64,000 nt of DNA from Komagataeibacter xylinus NBRC 15237 (GCF_001571345.1 NZ_BCTP01000005.1:82746-146745); one strand, 5' to 3'. Positions 36,760-46,197 are shown, counted from the first letter of the stretch. The notes: a model not told the origin generated them from the sequence alone. Numbers and translations are program-made.

Positions 36760-37395
36760 TCAGGGGATCCCGATCAGCTTGTGGGTCTGGAGCGACAGCC
36801 GCCATTGCGGGTGGCGCATGCAGTAGTCAACCGCTGCCGCCGTGTTGTGGTTGCGGTGCGCATTATCCATGGGCTGGAGCCAGAACTGCCCGAAATCCAG
36901 CCCTGCCACCTGCTCAGGCAGCAGGTCGGGCTGGGGATAGACCAGCTTGAGTTCATGCCCCGATTTCTGCACCAGTGCCGCACCGGCCTTGGGGCTGACG
37001 CACAGCCAGTCAATGCCTGCGGGGGCGGGCAGGGTGCCGTTGGTTTCCACCGCGATTTCAAAGCCACGTGCATGGATGGCTGTAATCAGCGCCGCATCAA
37101 GCTGGAGCAGCGGCTCGCCGCCGGTAAAGACCACAAAGGCCCGCGCGCTATCCGGGCCGGGCCACTGCGCGGCAATGGCGTCCGCCAGGGCATCGGCATC
37201 GGCAAAGCGGCCACCGCCTGCGCCATCCGTGCCGATGAAATCCGTATCACAGAACTGGCAGATGGCTTTTGCGCGGTCGCGCTCCAGCCCGCTCCACAGG
37301 TTGCACCCTGCAAAGCGGCAGAATACGGCAGTGCGGCCAGCCTGTGCGCCCTCACCCTGCAGGGTGGGGAAGATTTCCTTTACGGTATAGGACAT
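36760..37395 (-). CDS. queE: 7-carboxy-7-deazaguanine synthase QueE
   Basis: Radical SAM enzyme that rearranges 6-carboxytetrahydropterin to 7-carboxy-7-deazaguanine. It is 211 aa from [16 protein letters not shown]. The iron-sulfur ligands are Cys31, Cys46 and Cys49, an expanded CX14CX2C spacing seen in a QueE subgroup. FTGGEPLLQ is the SAM-binding GGE motif. It is first in the queE-queC-queD operon. No preQ1 riboswitch was recognised in the short leader (37396-37444). Confidence 0.93.
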   Translation of the reverse strand: MSYTVKEIFPTLQGEGAQAGRTAVFCRFAGCNLWSGLERDRAKAICQFCDTDFIGTDGAGGGRFADADALADAIAAQWPGPDSARAFVVFTGGEPLLQLDAALITAIHARGFEIAVETNGTLPAPAGIDWLCVSPKAGAALVQKSGHELKLVYPQPDLLPEQVAGLDFGQFWLQPMDNAHRNHNTAAAVDYCMRHPQWRLSLQTHKLIGIP

Positions 37396-37444
37396 GTTCC
37401 AGATTTCGTAATGCACATGGCCAGATAACAGGGGCCAGCATGGG

Positions 37445-37474
37445 AAAATGCCCCGGCCGGTCCCCGCCCGGCCG
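37445..37474 (-). terminator. Probable terminator of bioB
   Basis: A seven-base GC stem CGGCCGG/CCGGCCG (37454-37460 with 37468-37474), followed on the minus strand by GGGCATTTT (T-run at 37445-37448), lies just after the bioB stop and before queE. Confidence 0.5.
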
Positions 37475-37482
37475 CGTCGGGT

Positions 37483-38493
37483 TCAGCCCTGTTTGTGGGA
37501 TGTATGCATGCCCAGCCGGTCCAGCAACTGCCGGTCGCGCAGGGCTGCGGGGTTGGGCGTGGTCAGCAGGCGCTCGCCATAGAAAATGGAGTTGGCCCCT
37601 GCCAGAAAGCACAGGGTCTGGGCTTCATCGGTCATGTCCTCGCGGCCTGCGGCAAGGCGCACGCGGCTGGCGGGCATGGTGATGCGGGCCGCGGCGATGG
37701 TGCGCACGAATTCGATCGGGTCAACCGCCTCGGCCTTATCGGCCAGGGGCGTGCCTTCCACGCGCACGAGCATGTTGATCGGCACGCTCTCGGGGTGGCG
37801 GGGCAGGCTGGCCAGGGTGGCGATCATGCCCGCGCGGTCGGTGCTGTCCTCGCCCATGCCCACGATCCCGCCACAGCAGACATTGATGCCCGCGTCACGC
37901 ACGTTCTCCAGCGTATGGAGGCGGTCCTGGAAGGTGCGGGTCGAGATGATGTCGCCATAATATTCGGGCGAGGTATCAATGTTGTGGTTGTAGTAATCCA
38001 GCCCGGCATCCCTGAGCCTGTGGGCCTGACGGTTGTCGAGCATGCCCAGCGTCACGCAGCTTTCCAGCCCCAGCGCCTTCACGCCCTCGACCATGGCGCA
38101 CACGGTCTCGAGGTCATGCTCCTTGGGGCTGCGCCATGCCGCCCCCATGCAGAAGCGCGCGGCACCCGCGGCCTTGGCGGCGCGGGCTTCCTTCAGCACT
38201 TCCTCAACGGCCATGAGGCGGCTGGCCTTGACGCCACCATCTTCATGCATGGCGCTCTGCGGGCAGTAGGCGCAGTCCTCGGGGCAGCCGCCGGTCTTGA
38301 TTGACAGGAGGGTGGAGATCTGCATTTCCGTGGGGTCAAAGCGCGCGCGGTGCACGGTCTGGGCACGGTAGATCAGGTCGGGGAAGGGCAGGGCCATGAG
38401 GGCCGCGACTTCATCGCGCGTCCAGTCCGTGCGGACGGGGGGCATGGCGGCGCCATGCAAGGGCAGGGTATCCGGGCTGCTCCCATCGGGCAT
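37483..38493 (-). CDS. bioB: Biotin synthase
   Basis: Radical SAM enzyme that inserts sulfur into dethiobiotin. The start [10 protein letters not shown] follows AGAGGA and gives 336 aa. The SAM cluster ligands are Cys70, Cys74 and Cys77 (CPEDCAYC), and [12 protein letters not shown] and the [11 protein letters not shown] segment are typical. It stands alone, without bioA, bioD or bioF, between queE and sucD; a strong sucD terminator lies upstream, so it needs its own promoter in a very short gap. Confidence 0.96.
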   Translation of the reverse strand: MPDGSSPDTLPLHGAAMPPVRTDWTRDEVAALMALPFPDLIYRAQTVHRARFDPTEMQISTLLSIKTGGCPEDCAYCPQSAMHEDGGVKASRLMAVEEVLKEARAAKAAGAARFCMGAAWRSPKEHDLETVCAMVEGVKALGLESCVTLGMLDNRQAHRLRDAGLDYYNHNIDTSPEYYGDIISTRTFQDRLHTLENVRDAGINVCCGGIVGMGEDSTDRAGMIATLASLPRHPESVPINMLVRVEGTPLADKAEAVDPIEFVRTIAAARITMPASRVRLAAGREDMTDEAQTLCFLAGANSIFYGERLLTTPNPAALRDRQLLDRLGMHTSHKQG

Positions 38494-38547
38494 CGGGCTT
38501 TGGTCCTCTGGCGGGTGGTGGAAAAAACGCTTCCGGCTGTGCCATAC

Positions 38548-38593
38548 AAAACCGGCGATGGCCACTCTTTTATTACTATGGGGCCATCGCCGG
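38548..38593 (-). terminator. Rho-independent terminator of sucCD
   Basis: Twelve-base perfect inverted repeat CCGGCGATGGCC/GGCCATCGCCGG (38552-38563 with 38582-38593), an 18-base AT-rich loop, and TTTT on the minus strand (38548-38551), just after the sucD stop. Confidence 0.8.
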
Positions 38594-38602
38594 AAGCGGG
38601 GG

Positions 38603-39475
38603 TCAGCCGAGCACGCGGGCCAGTGTCGTGCCCAGTTCGGCAGGGCTGGGGGCGACATGAATGCCCGCCGCGCGCAAGGCCTCGATCTTGGCGCCTGCGG
38701 TCTCGTGCCCGCCGGTAATCACGGCGCCCGCATGGCCCATGCGGCGGCCGGGAGGGGCGGTGGCGCCGGCAATGAAGCCCACCACCGGCTTGTGCGTGCC
38801 GCTCGCGCGGATCAGTTCCGCCCCGTCGATTTCCGACGTGCCGCCGATCTCGCCAATCATGACGATGGAATGCGTGTCGGGGTCTTCGATCATGCGGGCG
38901 AGCACGTCGGTGAAGTCCATGCCCTTGACCGGATCGCCGCCAATGCCCACGCAGGTGCTCTGGCCCTGGCCGATGGCGGTGGTCTGGGCCACGGCCTCAT
39001 AGGTCAGTGTGCCCGAGCGCGAGACGATGCCCACATGCCCACGGCGGTGGATGGGACCGGGCATGATGCCGATCTTGCATTCATCAGGCGTGATGATGCC
39101 GGGGCAGTTGGGGCCGATGAGCAGGCTGGACGACTGCTCGAGGGCGGCGCGCACGCGCACCATGTCCTGCACGGGAATGCCCTCGGTGATGCACACGATC
39201 AGCCCGATGCCAGCGGCGATGGCCTCAAGGATGGCATCGGCGGCACCGGCGGGCGGCACGTAGATGACCGAGGCATCAGCCCCGGTTGCGGCCCGCGCCT
39301 GCGCCACGGTGTCGAACACCGGCAGGCCAAGATGCACGCTGCCGCCCTTGCCGGGGGTCACGCCGCCGACCATGTGGGTGCCGTAGGCCAGCGCCTGCTC
39401 GGTGTGGAAGGTGCCCTGCGCGCCGGTAAAGCCCTGCGTGATCACCTTGGTGGATTTGTTGACGAGAATGGACAT
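38603..39475 (-). CDS. sucD: Succinyl-CoA ligase (ADP-forming) subunit alpha
   Basis: CoA-binding subunit of the TCA-cycle enzyme that interconverts succinyl-CoA and succinate with ATP/ADP. It is 290 aa; the N-terminal Rossmann part has [10 protein letters not shown] and the CoA site GGVTPGKGG. The phosphorylated His is in RMGHAGAVI. It starts five bases after sucC. Many acetic acid bacteria replace this step with succinyl-CoA:acetate CoA-transferase, so its presence is informative about the lineage. Confidence 0.95.
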   Translation of the reverse strand: MSILVNKSTKVITQGFTGAQGTFHTEQALAYGTHMVGGVTPGKGGSVHLGLPVFDTVAQARAATGADASVIYVPPAGAADAILEAIAAGIGLIVCITEGIPVQDMVRVRAALEQSSSLLIGPNCPGIITPDECKIGIMPGPIHRRGHVGIVSRSGTLTYEAVAQTTAIGQGQSTCVGIGGDPVKGMDFTDVLARMIEDPDTHSIVMIGEIGGTSEIDGAELIRASGTHKPVVGFIAGATAPPGRRMGHAGAVITGGHETAGAKIEALRAAGIHVAPSPAELGTTLARVLG

Positions 39476-39480
39476 GGGCT

Positions 39481-40680
39481 TCAGGCTCCCGCGTTACGGA
39501 CGGCGGCTACGATCTTGCGGGCGGCATCGCCCAGATCATCGGCGGGGATGATGGTCAGGCCGGATTCAGCCAGCAGCGCCTTGCCCCGATCGACATTGGT
39601 GCCCGCCAGGCGCACCACCAGCGGCACGTTCAGCCCGGTCTCGTGCGAGGCGGCGATGATGGCCTCGGCAATCACGTCGCAGCGCATGATGCCGCCAAAG
39701 ATGTTGACCAGGATGCCGCGCACCTTGGGGTCGCCGATGAGAATGCGGAAGGCCGCAGCCACGCGCTCTTTCGTTGCGCCGCCGCCAACATCGAGGAAGT
39801 TGGCAGGCTCCTCGCCTTCCATCTTGATGATGTCCATCGTGGCCATGGCCAGGCCCGCGCCATTGACCATGCAGCCGATATTGCCGTCCAGCCCCACATA
39901 GGCCAGGCCGTATTCCGCCGCCTCGCGCTCACGGGGGTCTTCCTCGTGCACGTCGCGCAGCTTTGCAATCTCGGGATGGCGGTAGAGCGCGTTCTCGTCG
40001 AAGGACATCTTGGCATCAAGGGCGAGCAGGTCACCCGCGCCGGTCACGACCAGCGGGTTGATCTCGACAATGGCGGCATCGAGGCCGGTGAACGCGGTAT
40101 AGGCCGCGCGCACCACATTCTGGAACGCGCGGATCTCGCGGCCCTTCAGGCCCAGGCGCACGGCCAGTTCGCGCGACTGGTAGTCGCACAGGCCCTTCGC
40201 GGGGTCGATATATTCCTTGAAGATGCGCTCGGGCGTGCGGGCCGCGACCTCCTCGATCTCCATGCCGCCATCAGGGGATGCGACAATGACCAGGCGCCCG
40301 GTCACCCGGTCGACCAGCATGGAAAAATACAGCTCGCGCGCGATGTCGCAGCCGGATTCGACATACAGCGTGCGCACGAGGCGGCCTGCAGGCCCGGTCT
40401 GTTTGGTCACAAGCACCTGGCCCAGCATGGCGTTGGCGGCCTGCGCCACCTCGGCGGGGGCGCGGGCGAGGCGCACGCCGCCCTTGCCCTCGGGCTTGCC
40501 CGCGAAATGCCCGGCCCCGCGCCCACCGGCGTGGATCTGCGCCTTGACCACGGTAACCGGCGCGCCAAGCGCCTTTGCCGCGGCGGTGGCCTCATCGGCG
40601 GTGGTGGCGGCATGTCCTTCAGGCACGGGCATGCCGTAGGAGCGCAGGAGCGCCTTGGCCTGATATTCATGAATATTCAT
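39481..40680 (-). CDS. sucC: Succinyl-CoA ligase (ADP-forming) subunit beta
   Basis: ATP-grasp subunit paired with SucD. It is 399 aa from [12 protein letters not shown], the invariant SucC start. [14 protein letters not shown] is the nucleotide-binding loop, EINPLVVT and [11 protein letters not shown] the metal site, and [11 protein letters not shown] near the end is SucC-like. I considered malate-CoA ligase (MtkA), but the AGHF insertion and CKQTGP-like region favour SucC. It is followed directly by sucD. Confidence 0.94.
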   Translation of the reverse strand: MNIHEYQAKALLRSYGMPVPEGHAATTADEATAAAKALGAPVTVVKAQIHAGGRGAGHFAGKPEGKGGVRLARAPAEVAQAANAMLGQVLVTKQTGPAGRLVRTLYVESGCDIARELYFSMLVDRVTGRLVIVASPDGGMEIEEVAARTPERIFKEYIDPAKGLCDYQSRELAVRLGLKGREIRAFQNVVRAAYTAFTGLDAAIVEINPLVVTGAGDLLALDAKMSFDENALYRHPEIAKLRDVHEEDPREREAAEYGLAYVGLDGNIGCMVNGAGLAMATMDIIKMEGEEPANFLDVGGGATKERVAAAFRILIGDPKVRGILVNIFGGIMRCDVIAEAIIAASHETGLNVPLVVRLAGTNVDRGKALLAESGLTIIPADDLGDAARKIVAAVRNAGA

Positions 40681-40865
40681 GTGGCGACCCAATCTGTCGT
40701 TCTTATTGGCGGTGTCGGGCTAGGCCACTAGCATGATTTGGCAGCGCAATGACAGGGGTGGGATGGTGTCAGGATTGGCGTAAACATGAAACATGTGTCA
40801 TGTCCTCTTCATCAATGGCGCGCTGGGCGGGCCTTCATGGAGAAAAAGCACAAGAGCAGGTTGCG

Positions 40866-41690
40866 ATGAAACACTGGCGCATTGAACAGATGAACTGGAA
40901 CAGTTTCGACCCGCAACGGGTGGACCCTGACATGATACCCGTCATCAAGGCGGCCTCGGTCGTGGAGCGTAATGGCCTTGATTATGCCCGCTACCTGAAA
41001 AATGTCTTTGCCGATGATCCCGCTTTTGCCCGTGCGGCGGATAACTGGGCGGTGGAGGAAGTGCAGCACGGTGATGCGCTGGGCCGCTGGGCCATGCTGG
41101 CCGACCCGAGCTGGGACTACATGGCCGCCTTCACCCGCTACCGGCAAGCCTACAGCCTCGACCTTGAGGTGGGTGCCTCCATTCGCGGCTCACGCACGGG
41201 GGAGCTGATCGCGCGCTGCATGGTCGAGACGGGCACGTCCTCCTTCTACACCGCGCTGGCCGATGCCACCCACGAGCCGTTGCTCAAGGCCATATGCAAG
41301 CAGATTGCAGCCGATGAATACCGGCATTTCAAGCTGTTCTATGACCACATGCACCGCTACCTGCGGCGTGAGCGCCTGGGCGCATGGCAGCGCACCCGCA
41401 TCGCCCTGGGCCGGGTGACGGAAAGCGAGGATGACGAACTGGCCTCCGCCTTCCACACCACCAACGAGCCCGCCTCCATGCCCTATGACCACCGTCGCTG
41501 CATTGCGGCCTACATGTCGCGCGCGCTGCGGCTGTACAAGCCACGCCATGCCGTGCGGGTCACGGCCATGATTCTCAAGACCATTGGCTGGACGCCCCAC
41601 GGGCGGCTGAGCGGGCTGATCAGCAGTGCGGTGTATCACCTGCTCATGATGCGCCAGCGCAAATTCGCGCGGATGACCGCAGCCGCCTGA
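40866..41690 (+). CDS. Ferritin-like / acyl-ACP-desaturase-like diiron protein
   Basis: A soluble helical protein of about 274 aa with two Ex(n)H-type pairs, suggesting a carboxylate-bridged diiron site: EEVQHGD, then ETGTSSFY and DEYRHFKLF. The spacing resembles the ferritin-like domain of acyl-ACP desaturases and related proteins. The start MKHWRIEQMNWNSFD is uncertain; earlier in-frame starts at 40749 or 40815 exist. It is divergent from sucC with a 185-base gap. Substrate unknown. Confidence 0.65.
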   Translation: MKHWRIEQMNWNSFDPQRVDPDMIPVIKAASVVERNGLDYARYLKNVFADDPAFARAADNWAVEEVQHGDALGRWAMLADPSWDYMAAFTRYRQAYSLDLEVGASIRGSRTGELIARCMVETGTSSFYTALADATHEPLLKAICKQIAADEYRHFKLFYDHMHRYLRRERLGAWQRTRIALGRVTESEDDELASAFHTTNEPASMPYDHRRCIAAYMSRALRLYKPRHAVRVTAMILKTIGWTPHGRLSGLISSAVYHLLMMRQRKFARMTAAA

Positions 41691-41724
41691 CCCCAGGCTG
41701 CCGCATGAAAGGAATGAAGACTGA

Positions 41725-42534
41725 ATGAAGGTGCGTGACATCAGGGCGGGACAGGCTGCCATCATCGCGGCGGGCTGCCTGTTCATGACAGGAGCCGCGT
41801 GGGCCGATGACGCGCCTGCAACGCCCGCCCCGGACGCTACCGTGGCCCCGGCTCCGGCATCAACTGCTCCTGTGGCACCGGTTCCGGCTCAGGCTCCGGC
41901 ATCAACCGCTCCTGCGGCCCCGGTTCCGGCTCAGGCCCCGGCGTCAGCCGCTCCTGTGGCCCCGGTTCCAGCCCCAGCCGCCGCCCCGGTTTCCGCTCCG
42001 GCCAGCGCGGCGGAAGCGCCTGCTGAGCCACCGGTCAGCGATGCCACGCGCGCCGAACGGCTCATGGCCTCGCAGGTGGGGCTGCTGCGCTTCACCTCGG
42101 CGGGTTTTCATCGTGGCCTTGTGCGCCATATCGTGCTGTTCCGCTTTCTGCCCACCATTACCGATGACCAGCGTGCCGAGGTGGTGCGCCGGTTCATGGC
42201 GCTGGCCCGCACGTCGCGCCGCGAGGATGGCTCGCCCGTGGTGGTCTCGATCGAGACCGGCGCCCAGATCAGCGGCGAGGGTGTGGATGACGGGCTGCAG
42301 CAGGGCTTCGTGGTCACCTTCCGCTCGGAGGGGGATCGCAATTATTACGTGGGCCGCCCGGTCGTGACCGACCCGGCCTATTTCGACCCCGCGCATGAAG
42401 CCTTCAAGAAATTCGCCGCACCCTATATCGTCACCACCCTCGTATTTGACTATGCCGTTGCACCCGCGCACCCCCAGCGCCAGGCGCCGGTCCAGACCGG
42501 GCACGCGGCGCAGGTTCCCCAGCAGCAGGGCTGA
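41725..42534 (+). CDS. Exported Pro/Ala-rich protein with Dabb (A/B-barrel) domain
   Basis: A 269 aa protein with a cleavable signal peptide (ends near AAWA-DD, residue 27), a Pro/Ala-rich linker (about 29-100), and a Dabb-type alpha-beta barrel (about 130-245: VRHIVLFRF...FVVTFRSEGDRNYYVGRP...HEAFKKFAAPY). The linker contains three 14-residue repeats. Dabb domains in stress-response proteins are usually cytoplasmic and dimeric, so export here is unusual. It is followed 37 bases later by the OpuAC-like gene. Confidence 0.7.
   Translation: MKVRDIRAGQAAIIAAGCLFMTGAAWADDAPATPAPDATVAPAPASTAPVAPVPAQAPASTAPAAPVPAQAPASAAPVAPVPAPAAAPVSAPASAAEAPAEPPVSDATRAERLMASQVGLLRFTSAGFHRGLVRHIVLFRFLPTITDDQRAEVVRRFMALARTSRREDGSPVVVSIETGAQISGEGVDDGLQQGFVVTFRSEGDRNYYVGRPVVTDPAYFDPAHEAFKKFAAPYIVTTLVFDYAVAPAHPQRQAPVQTGHAAQVPQQQG
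41851..41976. repeat. Tandem repeat 3 x 42 bp inside the exported Dabb gene
   Basis: Three consecutive 42 bp units encode APASTAPVAPVPAQ-type repeats (residues 43-84), differing at a few bases each. Being in frame, unit gain or loss would change linker length without frameshift. Confidence 0.8.
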
Positions 42535-42571
42535 CGGGCCGGGCACACTTGCCACCAAGGAGTGAAACTAC

Positions 42572-43330
42572 ATGACCACCGTGACCCTCGGGCACCTTGA
42601 TGAAACCGTGCAGCAGGCCTCTGCCGCCGCTGTCGCTCGCGTGCTTGAAGCCTATGAGCTGGAAATCGAATACGTCGTTGCTCCGCGCGCGGAGATGATC
42701 GAGCACATGCGCCGTGGCGATGTGGACCTGTTCGTCTCGGCCTGGCTGCCTGAGGTAGATGCAGCCTTCCTGGCCCCCGAACTGGGCATGGAAGCCTTCG
42801 GGCAGCTTTATCGTCCCGTCTTTGGATGGGGCGTGCCCGAGGCCGCCGCCACGGGCGTGACTTCGGTTGCCGGGCTTGCCGCGGCCGACTGCCCCGTCAG
42901 CCGCGAGATCGTGACCCCCGCATCGCTGCTCGACCGGGTGCGCCAGGTTGTGGCCGCCTATAACCTGACCGGGGCGGGCTACACCATCGCCGCGCGCCCC
43001 GACACGGAGGCTTATGACCACGCGGCCCACGTGCTCGAGGGCAGCCTGCCCGAGATCATTCCCGCCTGGCAGCCTTCCTTCGTGCATTACGGCCAGAAGC
43101 TGCTCGCACTTGATGACCCCAAGGGCAGCTATGGCGCGGAGCAGGATGCCCGTATCCTGCTGCGTTCCGCCATTCGTGGCGACATGGATAGCGACCTGAT
43201 CGACGAGCTTGATGAGCTGACGCTGGGCAACAAGGTGGTCAGCGCGCTTGACCATGCCATGCGCTTTGAAGGTATGAGCGCTGAAGACGCCGCCGAGGCC
43301 TGGCAGCGCGGCAAGCTGCTGCCGCGCTGA
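42572..43330 (+). CDS. OpuAC-like glycine-betaine-binding protein without signal peptide
   Basis: 252 aa, resembling the substrate-binding (OpuAC) domain of glycine betaine/proline ABC transporters: MTTVTLGHLDETVQQ at the N-terminus, AWLPEVDAAFL, and the hinge-like SLPEIIPAWQPSFVHYG. There is no signal peptide or membrane helix, and no permease or ATPase gene nearby, so it may be a cytoplasmic binding or sensing protein. A start further upstream with a signal peptide was not seen in the 37-base gap after the Dabb gene. Confidence 0.7.
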   Translation: MTTVTLGHLDETVQQASAAAVARVLEAYELEIEYVVAPRAEMIEHMRRGDVDLFVSAWLPEVDAAFLAPELGMEAFGQLYRPVFGWGVPEAAATGVTSVAGLAAADCPVSREIVTPASLLDRVRQVVAAYNLTGAGYTIAARPDTEAYDHAAHVLEGSLPEIIPAWQPSFVHYGQKLLALDDPKGSYGAEQDARILLRSAIRGDMDSDLIDELDELTLGNKVVSALDHAMRFEGMSAEDAAEAWQRGKLLPR

Positions 43331-43338
43331 GGCCTGTC

Positions 43339-44613
43339 ATGACCCGCGATGAAAGCGCCATTCCCGCCCCGCATGACGGGCGTGATGCCGGGCTTGTGGC
43401 CCAGTACGAGCATTACCCCTATCCCGCCCGCGACCCGCGCGAGGAAAAGAGCAGGCTGCTGATCGGCAGCCCCAGCCACCTGCGCGAGATCGATTACTGG
43501 GTGTTTGGCGCCACCCGCCCGCGTTCGCAGCCGTTGCGGGTGCTGGTGGCGGGGTGCGGCACGGGTGATGGCGCGATCATGCTGGCCACCCACATGGCGC
43601 GTGCCGGCCGCCCGGGCGAGGTGCTGTGCCTCGACCGTTCGCCCACGGCACTCGACATTGTCAGCAAACGCGCGGCAGCGCGCGGGCTGGAGAACATGCG
43701 CTTCGTGCGTGGCGACCTGACCGATATCGCGCAGGTGGCCCCCGGCCCGTTCGACTACATCGACTGCTGCGGCGTGCTGCATCACCTGCCCGACCCCGAT
43801 GCGGGGCTTGCAGCCCTCGAACGCGTGCTGGCACCTGGTGGCGGCATGGGGCTGATGGTCTATGCGCCTTATGGCCGCACGGGCGTGTACATGCTGCAAG
43901 ATGCCCTTGAGCGCCTTGCCCCGGTGGATGAGGCCCCGAAGGGGCGGCTGGACGTGGCCCGCCGCGTCATGCGCCATCTGCCCGCCACCGCCTGGCTGCG
44001 GCAGAACACCAATTTTGGCGATCACCTGACCGGGGGCGACGCGGGGCTGTATGACCTGCTGCTCAACCCGCGTGACAGGGCCTATGACATAACCGCCTTC
44101 CACGCCCTGCTCGACCGCGCGGGGCTTGCGGCGAGCTGCCTGATGGAACCCGCCCGCTACGACCCGGCCCTGCTGCTGCCCGACCCACGCCTGCGCGAGC
44201 GGATCGCGGCCCTGCCCGAACGCGCCCGCCAGGCCGTGGCGGAGGACGTGGCAGGCAACATGGCCACCCATGTCGCCTATGTGCGCCGTGGGAGCGAGCC
44301 GGTTGTGCGGGCCGACCCGTCTGCGCCAGATGCCGTGCCCGTCATGCGCGAGATTCCTGGCCTTGAACTCGCCCGCATGATGGGGGGCGATGACCGGTTA
44401 CCCTTCGCGTTCGGCACGCTTCAGGTCGCCATTGCCCTGCCGCCGCAGGCGCGTGGCATCCTGCCGCTGATCGATGGCGAGCGCACGGTGGCCGACCTTG
44501 CCGCCATCATGGAAACGCGGGGTGTCTCGGCCAGCCGCTTTGCCAGGATCTGGGCGCAGATGTTCACCACGCTGGAATCGCTCAACCGGGTGCTGCTGCG
44601 CGCGCCTGCCTGA
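43339..44613 (+). CDS. Class I SAM-dependent methyltransferase with C-terminal winged-helix-like domain
   Basis: 424 aa. The N-terminal part is a class I methyltransferase: AGCGTGDGAI is motif I, LCLDRSPTALDI motif II-like, and CGVLHHLPDP the post-II motif. A middle helical region follows, and the last about 90 residues (LPLIDGERTVADLAAIM) resemble a PqqD-like/winged-helix domain. The N-terminal QYEHYPYPARDPREE is a recognisable family signature. Substrate unknown. It sits eight bases after the OpuAC-like gene and six before ydcF, so these genes are probably co-transcribed. Confidence 0.8.
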   Translation: MTRDESAIPAPHDGRDAGLVAQYEHYPYPARDPREEKSRLLIGSPSHLREIDYWVFGATRPRSQPLRVLVAGCGTGDGAIMLATHMARAGRPGEVLCLDRSPTALDIVSKRAAARGLENMRFVRGDLTDIAQVAPGPFDYIDCCGVLHHLPDPDAGLAALERVLAPGGGMGLMVYAPYGRTGVYMLQDALERLAPVDEAPKGRLDVARRVMRHLPATAWLRQNTNFGDHLTGGDAGLYDLLLNPRDRAYDITAFHALLDRAGLAASCLMEPARYDPALLLPDPRLRERIAALPERARQAVAEDVAGNMATHVAYVRRGSEPVVRADPSAPDAVPVMREIPGLELARMMGGDDRLPFAFGTLQVAIALPPQARGILPLIDGERTVADLAAIMETRGVSASRFARIWAQMFTTLESLNRVLLRAPA

Positions 44614-44619
44614 GGGACC

Positions 44620-45147
44620 ATGCCACAGTCGCCGCTGCCCATCGTCATATTCGGCGCAAGGCTCCAGCCTGATGGAACGCCGGGCCGCACCCTGTGGCTG
44701 CGGATGTCGGCCGCGCATGCCTTTGGCGTGGCCCGTGCGCCGGTGCTGTACATGCCAACTGGCGGCCTCTCGCGCCCTTCGGGCCTGCGGGAGGGGGATG
44801 TCATGGCCACCATGCTGGAAGCCGCGGGCGTGCCCCCTGATGCCGTGCAGGTGGAAGGCACGGCGCCTGACACGCTGGCCTCTGCCGTCGCCTGCACCCG
44901 GCTGCTGCGCCAGCGCGGGTATAAAGGGCCGGTCGCGGTGGCCAGCAGCGCCTATCACCTGCCACGCTGCCTTGTGCTCATGCGCATGATGGGCTGGCAG
45001 GTGGTGCGCGTGCCGCCGCCACCCGTGCCTGCCGCACGGCGCTGGCGCAAGCGGTGGTTCTGGCGCCTGCGCGAGGTCGCGGCCCTGCCGTGGGATGTGC
45101 TGCTGCTGGCAATCCACCGGCTCCGCGCCGGGCGTGATGGTGATTGA
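44620..45147 (+). CDS. YdcF/ElyC family (DUF218) protein
   Basis: 175 aa with the DUF218 fold: an N-terminal IVIFGARLQPDG, the acidic/Gly loop GGLSRPSG, ASSAYHLPRC and a C-terminal hydrophobic stretch (VAALPWDVLLLAIHRL). Family members are implicated in envelope carbohydrate or lipid-carrier metabolism (ElyC, SanA) but biochemistry is poorly known. It closes the operon-like run that begins near 41725. Confidence 0.75.
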   Translation: MPQSPLPIVIFGARLQPDGTPGRTLWLRMSAAHAFGVARAPVLYMPTGGLSRPSGLREGDVMATMLEAAGVPPDAVQVEGTAPDTLASAVACTRLLRQRGYKGPVAVASSAYHLPRCLVLMRMMGWQVVRVPPPPVPAARRWRKRWFWRLREVAALPWDVLLLAIHRLRAGRDGD

Positions 45148-45213
45148 CACTGCCCGCCCCAGCCCGCATCACGCGGATGAACCCAAGAACCATAGTTAGT
45201 CTGGATGGAAGTC

Positions 45214-46191
45214 ATGCCTGTGCAAGCCTTTGTTTTCCCCGGTCAGGGAAGTCAGTCAGTTGGAATGGGGCGTGATCTCGCCGAGGCCTTCGCCCCGGCG
45301 CGCGAAGTGTTTCAGGAAGTTGATGAGGCGCTGGGCCAGCATCTCTCCAAACTCATGTTCGAAGGCCCGATGGAGGACCTGACCCGCACCGACAACGCCC
45401 AGCCCGCGCTCATGGCCGTCTCGCTGGCCGTGCTGCGGGTGCTCGAGCGCGAAGGCGGCGTGGACCTCAGGCGCGACGTAGCCCTGGTGGCAGGCCACTC
45501 GCTGGGCGAATATTCGGCCCTTGCCGCCGCCGGCGCGCTGGGCATTGCCCAGACCGCCCGCCTTTTGCGCCTGCGCGGCAACGCCATGCAGGCCGCAGTG
45601 CCGCCGGGCAGGGGCGGCATGGCGGCGCTGATTGGCGTGGGCATGGACATGGCGCGCGCCGCCAGCCTGTGCGCCGAGGCCGCGACCTATACCGATGAGG
45701 CGGGCAGGGCCCACAAACAGGTCATCGAAGTGGCCAACGACAATGGCGGCGGCCAGGTGGTCGTGGCGGGCGAGATGGCGGCGATCGACCGCGTGATCGA
45801 CCTGGCCAAGGCGCAGGGCGTCAAGCGCGCGCTCAAGCTGCCGGTCTCCGCTCCCTTCCACTGCTCGATGATGGAGCCCGCCGCCGAGGCCATGCGCGAG
45901 GCGCTGGACGAGGCCACGATCAAGGCTCCCGTCGTGCCCGTGGTGGCCAACGTGACGGCAGCCAAGGTGACCGACCCGGCCACGATCCGCGACCTGCTGG
46001 TGCGCCAGATTACCGGCACCGTGCGCTGGCGCGAAAGCGTGGACGCCATGGTGGCCATGGGGGTGGACAGCTTTGTCGAGATCGGCTCGGGCAAGGTGCT
46101 GGCGGGGCTGGTCAAGCGCATCAATGGCGATGTCGCCACCCGCTCGGTCGGCACGCCGACTGATATCGAAGCCTATCTGGCCACGCGCTGA
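45214..46191 (+). CDS. fabD: Malonyl-CoA:ACP transacylase FabD
   Basis: Loads malonyl groups onto ACP for fatty-acid synthesis. The start MPVQAFVFPGQGSQ gives 325 aa; the ATG at 45205 is an alternative. GHSLGEYSAL carries the catalytic Ser, and PFHCSMM the catalytic His. The length is normal. It is followed by a GC hairpin and then fabG, acpP, fabF and mltG: the usual fatty-acid cluster. Confidence 0.96.
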   Translation: MPVQAFVFPGQGSQSVGMGRDLAEAFAPAREVFQEVDEALGQHLSKLMFEGPMEDLTRTDNAQPALMAVSLAVLRVLEREGGVDLRRDVALVAGHSLGEYSALAAAGALGIAQTARLLRLRGNAMQAAVPPGRGGMAALIGVGMDMARAASLCAEAATYTDEAGRAHKQVIEVANDNGGGQVVVAGEMAAIDRVIDLAKAQGVKRALKLPVSAPFHCSMMEPAAEAMREALDEATIKAPVVPVVANVTAAKVTDPATIRDLLVRQITGTVRWRESVDAMVAMGVDSFVEIGSGKVLAGLVKRINGDVATRSVGTPTDIEAYLATR

Positions 46192-46197
46192 AACAAC

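Noticed and set aside
37396..37444. preQ1 riboswitch ahead of queE
   Set aside because: The short leader shows no preQ1-type pseudoknot pattern that I can recognise.
39481..40680. Malate-CoA ligase instead of succinyl-CoA ligase
   Set aside because: The AGHF-containing loop and the [11 protein letters not shown] segment agree better with SucC, and no serine-cycle genes are nearby.
40663..40681. Overlapping perfect palindromes (ATATTCATGAATAT, CATGAATATTCATG)
   Set aside because: They are created by the conserved first codons of sucC (MNIHEY), so no regulatory role is needed.
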